Shown: positions 6,546 through 11,584 of the stretch, in pieces
How positions within the stretch are numbered: position 1 is the stretch's first letter
How the letters are laid out: every line of letters starts with the position of its first letter
NCBI GenBank assembly: GCA_024206355.1
Contig: JAAGZM010000293.1
Span: forward strand, 1-17,026
Direction: 5' to 3'
Length of the DNA: 17,026 nucleotides
Source: Gammaproteobacteria bacterium
GTDB lineage: Bacteria > Pseudomonadota > Gammaproteobacteria > Enterobacterales > GCA-2746155
Notes under the pieces: model-generated
The model's database searches: none
What the model was told of the DNA's origin: nothing
The model's input: the letters and a program-made list of their open reading frames with translations, nothing else
Translations under genes and position numbers: made by a program

Positions 6546-6992
6546 ATGAATTTTACAAACGGTTTAAGATACTTAGTTAAGGACGGAAAGCTTGGTTCTC
6601 ATGGTTCTACTGAATCAATTTTTCAGTTATCAGAATGTGGTGAATTTCTTAGAAATATGTATGTACGCGAATGTGACAAAGTAGTGACTCGCGTTAGTGA
6701 TTACGAGCCACAAAATTTAATTGATGACGCTCAATTAGTGGCTTTAATAGCTGAGCATGAAAAAAGCTATTTAACAGAATGTAAGGAAATATCAGAGCAA
6801 GAGTATTTTAATAAACTTGAAATGCTGCCGCCTTTAAAATGGGGTAATAATGGCGGTATTAATTCGTTCTTTATGTCTGAGTTTTTAACGGGTAGCATTA
6901 CTGACCAGTATGCGGAATGTGGGGATAAATACTACACTAAAACAGTTAACATGAAAGACTGTACGACATGGATTCAATTAAGTGAGGTGTAA
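6546..6992 (+). CDS. Unknown protein with an LPPLKW motif
   Basis: A 148-residue acidic protein. The C-terminal part, about residues 80-148, has the order EYFNKLEMLPPLKW, then FFMSEFLTGSIT, then CGDKYYTKTVNM. It reminds me of phage and plasmid proteins of the DUF1419 kind, where a conserved LPP-W and an FxMSE segment occur, but the match is from memory and weak. The N-terminal part (1-75) is unassigned. It sits four bases after the preceding gene and three bases before the 33-residue membrane-protein gene, with GAGGTG near its 3' end serving as that gene's ribosome binding site. Confidence 0.65.
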   Translation: MNFTNGLRYLVKDGKLGSHGSTESIFQLSECGEFLRNMYVRECDKVVTRVSDYEPQNLIDDAQLVALIAEHEKSYLTECKEISEQEYFNKLEMLPPLKWGNNGGINSFFMSEFLTGSITDQYAECGDKYYTKTVNMKDCTTWIQLSEV

Positions 6993-6995
6993 TTG

Positions 6996-7097
6996 ATGGA
7001 ATATATGTTGATAGCTTTAGTGTTGTTGATGATGGTTAACAACGTTGGAGCAGTGTTAGTTTTAATAGCGCTGGCAATAAAATATTTTACTAATTGA
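6996..7097 (+). CDS. 33-residue single-span membrane protein
   Basis: A short frame from ATG 6996, with GAGGTG ten bases upstream overlapping the end of the previous gene. The product is almost entirely hydrophobic (MEYMLIALVLLMMVNNVGAV, then LVLIALAIKYFTN), one membrane-spanning helix with a short basic end. The good ribosome binding site and three-base gap to the previous stop support translation. The role is unknown; small phage membrane proteins of this kind include superinfection-exclusion and lysis-timing factors. Confidence 0.55.
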   Translation: MEYMLIALVLLMMVNNVGAVLVLIALAIKYFTN

Positions 7098-7116
7098 CTT
7101 TTTTTTATTAAATCAC

Positions 7117-7145
7117 TTGCGTAATCCGCAAGCATTTAGTAAGAT
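7117..7145 (+). promoter_or_regulatory. Possible promoter before the gene at 7200
   Basis: TTGCGT at 7117-7122 and TAAGAT at 7140-7145 are separated by 17 bases, a plausible sigma-70 pair (three and four matches of six). A 6-bp hairpin (CTTGCG at 7116-7121, CGCAAG at 7127-7132) overlaps the -35 and spacer and could be an operator. No T tract follows it, so it is not a terminator. Confidence 0.3.
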
Positions 7146-7199
7146 TGTGTTTATCGGGTTAACGCGGTTGTTGACCCACTATTTTTGAAAGGGTTTTTT

Positions 7200-7580
7200 A
7201 TGTCTTTATTATCAGACGCGCATCAACTAGCAAAGCGTTTTTATGCTAAGCAACAAGCAGAAAAAACTGGCAATCTTAGATATTGCGATTTTGTTGGCTA
7301 TGCGATGAGAACCCTTTCAAAAACGGCTTTTAGTAAGGTTTTATACAAAGCCCGACGCATAGAAAAAGCGGGGCGCTCGTTCTTTCTTGGTTCTATGCTA
7401 GTAGAACAAGCCGCAATTATTACATGCGACGCGGTTATTGCTCGCAAGGGTAAAACTGTGCAAATTACGTTTGAGCCGTCTGACAGCTTTTACAGACGTT
7501 TCAAAGGTGTTCAATTGTCCGAACGAGGTGACGGAAAGTTGAAAGTGAATTTAATTGATTTAAATGGAGAATTACACTAA
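7200..7580 (+). CDS. Unknown phage protein
   Basis: A 126-residue basic protein beginning MSLLSDAHQL. The frame is open from a TTG at 7185, but GAAAGGG at 7187-7193 makes ATG 7200 the natural start. The first 70 residues are helical with many Lys and Arg (HQLAKRFYAKQQAEKTG and SKVLYKARRIEKAGRS). The last 50 are beta-like (KTVQITFEPSDSFYRRFKGV). No family is recognised. Its stop overlaps the start of the next gene as TAATG, so the two are translated together. Confidence 0.7.
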   Translation: MSLLSDAHQLAKRFYAKQQAEKTGNLRYCDFVGYAMRTLSKTAFSKVLYKARRIEKAGRSFFLGSMLVEQAAIITCDAVIARKGKTVQITFEPSDSFYRRFKGVQLSERGDGKLKVNLIDLNGELH

Positions 7581-7828
7581 TGAAAAAATCAGAATTTAAA
7601 GCCGCGTATCGTCGTATGCGCATAAATCGCGTAGTTGGCTGTAAAGCCGACGCTATAGCTAGCAATTGCATTATTGCTCGCAAAAAAAATTGGAACGTTA
7701 GTAATCCAGCTAATAGTTTATTTAAATACCTTGTTAGCAATGGTGTTGCTGACGGCACTGTTTTTGATGGTTCTAATATTGTTATTTTTGGCTATCCAAC
7801 GCCTTTATTTAATCACAAACTAGGGTAA
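7580..7828 (+). CDS. Unknown small basic protein
   Basis: An 82-residue protein with a strongly basic N-terminal half (KKSEFKAAYRRMRINRVVG and IIARKKNWNVSN) and a beta-like C-terminus (VADGTVFDGSNIVIFGYPTP). It has no recognisable domain. Its ATG shares one base with the preceding stop (TAATG). The charge pattern fits a nucleic-acid binder, which is inference. The next gene follows seven bases later. Confidence 0.65.
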   Translation: MKKSEFKAAYRRMRINRVVGCKADAIASNCIIARKKNWNVSNPANSLFKYLVSNGVADGTVFDGSNIVIFGYPTPLFNHKLG

Positions 7829-7835
7829 AAACATT

Positions 7836-8018
7836 ATGAATATTGCAATGAATTTATTAAATGAAAAAATCAGCTATGACGAAAAAATCAGTAAAAGCGA
7901 AGATAAAGCGATATATGTTGATCAAGATTGGCAAGCTGAGGAAACAAGCTATTATTTTGATGATGGTAGCTGGATTGTTGATAATAATGGCGAGCTTACT
8001 TGTCACGATAATAACTAA
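7836..8018 (+). CDS. Small acidic protein, first gene of the cassette array
   Basis: A 60-residue, very acidic protein: I count about 14 Asp/Glu against about 5 Lys, concentrated in SEDKAIYVDQDWQAEETSYY and the DDGSWIVDNNGE segment. The start at ATG 7836 has AGGG upstream; ATG 7848 is an alternative. Small acidic phage proteins sometimes mimic DNA and block host enzymes, but that is only suggested by charge. The first terminator/RBS module follows directly, from 8034. Confidence 0.6.
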   Translation: MNIAMNLLNEKISYDEKISKSEDKAIYVDQDWQAEETSYYFDDGSWIVDNNGELTCHDNN

Positions 8019-8033
8019 GTAAATATTAAAACA

Positions 8034-8098
8034 AAAAGCCGCTTAACTGCGGTTTTTTGGGTAGTAGAATTATTTAAAAAAACAGGGTTGGAATTATG
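8034..8098 (+). repeat. Terminator/RBS module, copy 1
   Basis: The stem CCGC-TTAACT-GCGG (8039-8052), flanked by an A-run and T6, forms a terminator at 8034-8058. It is followed by an AT-rich spacer with TAGTAGAATTATTT and then the leader ACAGGGTTGGAATTATG that starts the next gene. The same module recurs three more times. This copy has the TAGTAGAATT version of the spacer. No strong promoter lies in between; a weak TTAACT/TAGAAT pair exists here but is not kept in all copies. Confidence 0.9.
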
Positions 8099-8497
8099 AA
8101 TACATTAGAATCAATTAAATCAAACTTTGCACGTTACATTGCAACACTAGATAAAATGCAAGTGTCTTGTGATAAAATACCAGAGCTAAAGTCATCAATT
8201 GGTAACTTATCACTACAAATTGAGCTAGCAGATCAGAGCAGTGCTTGTTTTGTATTGCGGTTTATGTGGGGCGTTTCTTATAATGATAACAGTGTTGTAA
8301 TGATGGACACTGATGAAAATGACTTTGTAAACTTAACAGACCATGATTTTTATTACTCATTGTCAGAGTCAATAAGGACTCTTGAAACTGCTAAAATATT
8401 ATTAAAATTAATAACAGAGCTTAATGAAAAAATAAATAATGAAGTAAAGGCAAGAAATGATGAAAGGATTTTGTTTTTTAAAGCCTTGAGTCACTAA
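8096..8497 (+). CDS. Unknown cassette protein
   Basis: A 133-residue acidic protein. Residues 1-50 and about 95-130 are likely long helices (SIKSNFARYIATLDKMQVSC and ETAKILLKLITELNEKINNE), separated by a beta-like, Asp-rich segment (NSVVMMDTDENDFVNLTDHD). The helical ends could form a coiled coil. No family is recognised and it has no visible similarity to the other cassette genes. The start is fixed by the conserved leader ACAGGGTTGGAATT before the ATG. A second module begins two bases before the end of the stop codon. Confidence 0.7.
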   Translation: MNTLESIKSNFARYIATLDKMQVSCDKIPELKSSIGNLSLQIELADQSSACFVLRFMWGVSYNDNSVVMMDTDENDFVNLTDHDFYYSLSESIRTLETAKILLKLITELNEKINNEVKARNDERILFFKALSH

Positions 8498-8577
8498 CCA
8501 ACACCACCAAACAAAAGCCGCTTAACTGCGGTTTTTTGGGTAGAAACTTAATTTAAAAAAACAGGGTTGGAATTATG
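8494..8577 (+). repeat. Terminator/RBS module, copy 2
   Basis: This 84-base module is identical, as far as I can read, to copy 4 at 9436-9519. It begins with CTAACCAACACCACCAAAC, continues with the terminator stem and T6 at 8513-8537, then the GTAGAAACTTAATTT spacer, then the AGGGTTGGAATTATG leader. The first bases overlap the stop codon of the gene upstream. Confidence 0.9.
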
Positions 8578-9000
8578 AAAACAGATAAATATTTCAAAAA
8601 ACGCGAAAAAATGGTTAAACATTGTATCAACTTAACATTGGTTGGTGCTAATTTTGAGCAGTGGGATAAATACAAAACCGCGTTTTTCAATTCTTTTGGT
8701 AGTCACGGTGGGCGCGATGAAATAAGCCAACGTAGGTACACGGATTTAATTAATTTATTCACTGCGCTTTATATGTCAAATTTTGAACAAAATACCATAT
8801 ATGTTTATGAAGACAGTGAAGGCAATAGATACACAACGCAAAAAACTAACATTGATAATAGTTATCTTTACAAGTTGCCGACTGGCGAGACTATCAGCAC
8901 AACGGAACAACTACACGATAGAAAGCCGCATTTAACTAATGCGCAATGGGATCGCATGAAAAGATATTATTATAGTAAAATTACAGGTTTAAAAATGTAG
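8575..9000 (+). CDS. Unknown cassette protein
   Basis: A 141-residue basic protein starting MKTDKYFKKREKMVKH. It is rich in Tyr and Lys, with a helical first half (NFEQWDKYKTAFFNSFGSHG) and a short beta section (NTIYVYEDSEGNRYTTQ). The C-terminal part, SISTTEQ-like turn followed by LTNAQWDRMKRYYYSKITG, is a basic helix that might bind nucleic acid. No family is recognised. The ATG is preceded by the conserved leader with AGGG. The next module follows the stop after about 20 bases. Confidence 0.7.
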   Translation: MKTDKYFKKREKMVKHCINLTLVGANFEQWDKYKTAFFNSFGSHGGRDEISQRRYTDLINLFTALYMSNFEQNTIYVYEDSEGNRYTTQKTNIDNSYLYKLPTGETISTTEQLHDRKPHLTNAQWDRMKRYYYSKITGLKM

Positions 9001-9002
9001 AA

Positions 9003-9085
9003 CCAAACACCAACAAACAAACAAGCCGCTTAACTGCGGTTTTTTGGGTAGTAGAATTAATTTAAAAAACAGGGTTGGAATTATG
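9003..9085 (+). repeat. Terminator/RBS module, copy 3
   Basis: A variant of the module: CCAAACACCAACAAACAAAC, then the stem CCGC-TTAACT-GCGG with T6 (terminator 9023-9045), the TAGTAGAATTAATTT spacer as in copy 1, and the leader CAGGGTTGGAATTATG. It has one A fewer in the A-run than the others. Confidence 0.88.
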
Positions 9086-9430
9086 ATTTTTTTCAAAGAT
9101 GATAAAGCTCAAAATGGTTATAGAAATTTGTTAACAATAGTCGGTTGTTTACTAGATAGATCGGTTGATGTTTTTGATCGCGTTAATGCTGAAAATGCTA
9201 TTTATGATTTAGCAATAGGGCAATATCGCCTGCGAGTGTATAACGAGGCTTTATACCTAAACTCGATCTATCTTGATTATTTTAATTCTAGCAATACAGT
9301 CTTAACCGTGGGCGGTTGGTACGGCATGAATGAAGACGAATTCGAGTCTTTGCTTGTTGTCGCTCGTTGTTGCCATCTTATCTTACAAAGGGAAATAACA
9401 ACAATCAAAGAAATAGAAAATAACGGATAA
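9083..9430 (+). CDS. Unknown cassette protein
   Basis: A 115-residue protein starting MIFFKDDKAQNG. The frame is open from 9044, but that would begin inside the terminator T tract, and the conserved leader places the start at ATG 9083. It is mostly helical (YRNLLTIVGCLLDRSVDVFD and FESLLVVARCCHLILQREIT), with an aromatic, Tyr-rich middle (ALYLNSIYLDYFNSSN). No domain is recognised. Copy 4 of the module begins six bases after its stop. Confidence 0.68.
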   Translation: MIFFKDDKAQNGYRNLLTIVGCLLDRSVDVFDRVNAENAIYDLAIGQYRLRVYNEALYLNSIYLDYFNSSNTVLTVGGWYGMNEDEFESLLVVARCCHLILQREITTIKEIENNG

Positions 9431-9435
9431 CATCG

Positions 9436-9519
9436 CTAACCAACACCACCAAACAAAAGCCGCTTAACTGCGGTTTTTTGGGTAGAAACTTAATTTAAAA
9501 AAACAGGGTTGGAATTATG
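9436..9519 (+). repeat. Terminator/RBS module, copy 4
   Basis: Same 84 bases as copy 2, from CTAACCAACACC to the ATG of the next gene, with the terminator at 9455-9479. The identity over 84 bases, non-coding, about 940 bases apart, points to a recent duplication or recombination between modules. Confidence 0.9.
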
Positions 9520-9753
9520 GAATGTAATAACCAAGAGTTTGAATACATGATGTTAAGCAGGTTAATACGAGATATTGGCTATTATTGCGGGGCTGGTAAT
9601 GGTCACACGAAACACTTATGGGCTGGCAATGTTGACGAACAAATAAAAGAAATTTTTAAAATATATAATTTATTAATTGTTAAGCCGCAATGGCTGACAT
9701 TCAGAAGCCTTAAAAAGCAGTGTAAAAAATTAGTCATGTACCAACCCAAATAA
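9517..9753 (+). CDS. Unknown cassette protein, last of the array
   Basis: A 78-residue protein with a helical start (EFEYMMLSRLIRDIGYYCG), a glycine/histidine turn (AGNGHTKHLWAGN) and a basic helical end (WLTFRSLKKQCKKLVMYQPK). It is not recognised. The start is set by the conserved leader in copy 4. A separate, stronger terminator (9774-9797) follows and closes the whole array. Confidence 0.65.
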   Translation: MECNNQEFEYMMLSRLIRDIGYYCGAGNGHTKHLWAGNVDEQIKEIFKIYNLLIVKPQWLTFRSLKKQCKKLVMYQPK

Positions 9754-9773
9754 TAAACTACAAACCAAACAAT

Positions 9774-9797
9774 AAACCGCTTGATTGCGGTTTTTTT
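9774..9797 (+). terminator. Terminator closing the cassette array
   Basis: A perfect 7-bp stem, AAACCGC at 9774-9780 and GCGGTTT at 9787-9793, with a TTGATT loop and seven T residues. It resembles the module terminators but has a different loop and no following leader or gene. Confidence 0.9.
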
Positions 9798-9974
9798 GTG
9801 CCTGTAATTCAGTAAGCCAATACAAGCCATTCTAAGCAATTAAAACCCTCCCACCTTTACCAGCATATTAAGCAACTATAAAAACCTCAACTAGATGGTG
9901 TACAGCTCGCTCTATGGGGTATTTTATACCAGTGTATAAGCTCTATTATCAAGCTTATATGTGAGTCCTTTTGT

Positions 9975-10229
9975 ACTGTATAAACACTGTATTCATCTTG
10001 GTTATAATATCACTGTATTCATTCACTTGCTTAATATGCTTGTAATACGTCCTGCATGGCATTCTAAGCGATTAAAAATTTTAGGGTACTTGTGACACGT
10101 AGAACAAGAGATCTCGATTCGCATGTATATTTATACAGTGTTTTTACTGTATGCGGTCGGTTTACTATGGCGCACACTATTAACCACCTGTCAACACTGT
10201 ATGTATTTATAGGTGTAATTCTATACAGT
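9975..10229. repeat. Seven copies of ACTGTAT
   Basis: The heptamer ACTGTAT lies at 9975, 9986, 10012, 10146 and 10196 on the + strand and at 10133-10139 and 10223-10229 on the minus strand. The first two are 11 bases apart, one helical turn. The copies at 10133 and 10146 form a perfect dyad with a 6-base gap (ATACAGT-N6-ACTGTAT). This density suggests binding sites for one protein. Confidence 0.7.
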
Positions 10230-10333
10230 TGCTTATGTTATGAGTTGCTAATATAAGTCAATCAGCTCGATTGGTTAACCAGTAGAAATGCTCTCTATTT
10301 TTTTATGATGGCAAAATTTGTATTTATTTTTGT

Positions 10334-10389
10334 GTGTAACATGGTGAGTAACACGGTCAATATTAGCCGTGTAACATGGTGAGTAACAC
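10334..10389. repeat. 21-bp direct repeat, two copies
   Basis: The same 21 bases, beginning GTGTAACATGGTGAG and ending TAACAC, occur at 10334-10354 and 10369-10389, start to start 35 bases. A related sequence, the perfect dyad GTGTAAC-N7-GTTACAC, occurs at 10934-10954. Confidence 0.85.
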
Positions 10390-10451
10390 AATGGTTATAT
10401 ATACAGGTGTTTATATTAACACTATCTAATATATAGGTGGTGTGGTGGTGT

Positions 10452-10464
10452 GGTCAATTTGACC
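10452..10464. repeat. Dyad GGTCAA-T-TTGACC, outlying copy
   Basis: A perfect 6-1-6 palindrome. It is the same kind of site as the five-fold array at 10822-10918, found here alone about 370 bases upstream, on the other side of the GC-rich islet. Confidence 0.65.
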
Positions 10465-10488
10465 AATGGCTACACGATGATCAACACT

Positions 10489-10538
10489 GACATAATATGT
10501 CATTGTATATTAGAACAATACAGACATAATATGTCATT
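10489..10538. repeat. Two copies of the palindrome GACATAATATGTC
   Basis: GACATAATATGTCATT occurs exactly at 10489-10504 and 10523-10538. Each copy begins with a perfect 6-1-6 palindrome. ATTGT and ACAAT between them form a further inverted repeat. It looks like an operator pair with 34-base spacing. Confidence 0.75.
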
Positions 10539-10743
10539 CACATCGTGCATAATTATTCATATATATGCATAACTATTCAGCTCTGATTTATTTCTATAGC
10601 ATTCTAATAACATTTCATTAACATCAACATAAATAAAAAATATCCTTATAAATCAATGACTTATCAGCTTAAATGACTGGTGTTTAGTAGCCAGTGGTGA
10701 GGTATGCCCTTAGGTAGGTTCTTTCTCGTACTGCATAAATAAT

Positions 10744-10767
10744 CGGGGGTCGCGTCGAGCCGCGGAC
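10744..10767. other. cos: GC-rich islet, cos (cohesive end) candidate
   Basis: In an AT-rich region, 19 of the 22 bases at 10744-10765 are G or C (CGGGGGTCGCGTCGAGCCGC, then GG). The islet has an imperfect dyad (GTCGCG against CGCGGAC) and is flanked by direct repeats of ACTGCATAAA at 10730-10739 and 10766-10775. In lambda, the GC-rich cosN lies about 190 bases before nu1, with the cosB repeats in between; here the islet is about 300 bases before the Nu1-like gene, also with a repeat array in between. The assignment is by analogy. Confidence 0.4.
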
Positions 10768-10821
10768 TGCATAAACTCAGCAAACAATAAATTTTTTATT
10801 ATTACTGACCATGAGGGTTTT

Positions 10822-10918
10822 GGTCATATTCACCAAGCGAATAGTCATATTCACTAAAAGTATAACGGTCAAATTAACCATTATTTGGTCAATCTCACCA
10901 ACAGTGGTTAAATTGACC
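10822..10918. repeat. Five dyad repeats of the GGTCAAATTNACC type, cosB candidate
   Basis: Thirteen-base, partly palindromic copies at 10822-10834 (GGTCATATTCACC), 10843-10855 (AGTCATATTCACT), 10867-10879 (GGTCAAATTAACC), 10887-10899 (GGTCAATCTCACC) and 10906-10918 (GGTTAAATTGACC). Start-to-start distances are 21, 24, 20 and 19 bases, about two helical turns. They lie between the GC islet and the small terminase gene, where gpNu1-binding R sites sit in lambda. A late-gene operator array is the alternative. Confidence 0.75.
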
Positions 10919-10933
10919 AACACCACGCCAGCC

Positions 10934-10954
10934 GTGTAACACACCATGTTACAC
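10934..10954. promoter_or_regulatory. Perfect dyad GTGTAAC-N7-GTTACAC
   Basis: A 7-7-7 inverted repeat 109 bases before the terminase small subunit gene. The half-site GTGTAAC and the preceding AGCC are shared with the 21-bp direct repeats at 10334-10389. It is a likely operator or protein-binding site. Confidence 0.55.
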
Positions 10955-11062
10955 CCACCCCCTACGTCTTCATTTCCTTGGTTTTGAAAATTGCAAGATT
11001 TGTAAAACGATAAAAAATATTTTATTCTTTTGGCTATCAGTGTTAACAGAGACAGATAATAA

Positions 11063-11584
11063 ATGACTAACGTCAACCAACTAGATAACGAATTAATAGT
11101 AGGTCGTAAGGAAATGGCTAACGCACTTGGCGTAAGTGTGAGTACATTCAAGCTATGGGAAAAAACATACAAGGACATTCCCTACGAACAGAAAGGCGTG
11201 AATAAACACAAACCTTACTTGTTTAAGGTGTCCGATGTGTTCGCATGGAAGTATGGTCGAGAAATGGACGACCTCCACGACCAGATAAAAGAGCTACAAG
11301 AATCACAAGAATTCAACGATGACGAAAGCAGGTCGCGCAAGCTGGCGGCTGAGTCAAAACTCAAAGAGCTTGAGCTAGCCAAAGAGCTTGAACAGCTAGC
11401 CAACATCGAGGACATCATGGGCGGGTTTGGGCAATGCCTTGGTAAAGTTAGAGCCGCCCTAATGTCACTGTCATCGCGCATTAGTGGCGAACTGGTTCAT
11501 CAAGACCAGCAAGTTATCAATGAAATTTTAGATAACGAAGTCAGAGATATATTAGAGGAATTGAGCGAATATGAGAGCCAGTAG
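11063..11584 (+). CDS. Terminase small subunit (lambda Nu1-like)
   Basis: A 173-residue protein, near lambda gpNu1 (181). It should recognise the packaging site and recruit the large subunit for DNA cutting and translocation. Residues about 11-60 form the N-terminal winged-helix DNA-binding module: LIVGRKEMANALGVSVSTFK, then W34, then KPYLFKVSDVFAWKYGRE. Residues about 70-115 are a charged coiled coil with KLAAESKLKELELAKELEQL, the multimerisation and linker part. The C-terminal 50 residues would contact the large subunit. It overlaps the large subunit gene by 14 bases, the normal arrangement for coupled translation. The ribosome binding site is weak (GAGACAG region). The dyad array 145 bases upstream is the natural candidate for its binding sites. 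Confidence 0.88.
   Translation: MTNVNQLDNELIVGRKEMANALGVSVSTFKLWEKTYKDIPYEQKGVNKHKPYLFKVSDVFAWKYGREMDDLHDQIKELQESQEFNDDESRSRKLAAESKLKELELAKELEQLANIEDIMGGFGQCLGKVRAALMSLSSRISGELVHQDQQVINEILDNEVRDILEELSEYESQ

Larger units (their letters stand above)
9754..11062. other. Gene-free, repeat-rich region before the terminase genes
   Basis: About 1.3 kb without a supportable gene: the short frames (up to about 31 codons) have no ribosome binding sites, and the long antisense frame at 10777-11178 is a translation of repeats. The region holds several separate repeat families, listed individually. It also has hairpins GGTAT-TTT-ATACC (9918-9930) and TATAAGCT-N9-AGCTTATA (9935-9959), a 14-bp inverted repeat AGCATATTAAGCAA (9862-9875 and, inverted, 10027-10040), a near-exact 20-bp direct repeat (9826-9845 and 10058-10077) and direct copies of GCATAAYTATTCA (10547-10559, 10566-10578). 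The position right before the terminase fits a cos region with regulatory sites. Confidence 0.7.

Noticed and set aside
7116..7132. Terminator hairpin CTTGCG/CGCAAG
   Set aside because: No T tract follows it on the + strand, and on the minus strand there is no gene upstream of it to terminate.
8034..9519. Repeated modules as a CRISPR array
   Set aside because: The units are 400-500 bases apart, contain terminators and ribosome binding sites, and the intervening DNA is coding.
10133..10152. LexA/SOS box
   Set aside because: The dyad reads ACAGT inward to ACTGT, the reverse of the CTGT-N8-ACAG order.
10777..11178. Antisense open frame of 133 codons
   Set aside because: Its repeated Val-Asn-Leu/Met-Thr segments are the translation of the dyad array at 10822-10918, it runs into the terminase gene on the opposite strand, and it has no ribosome binding site.
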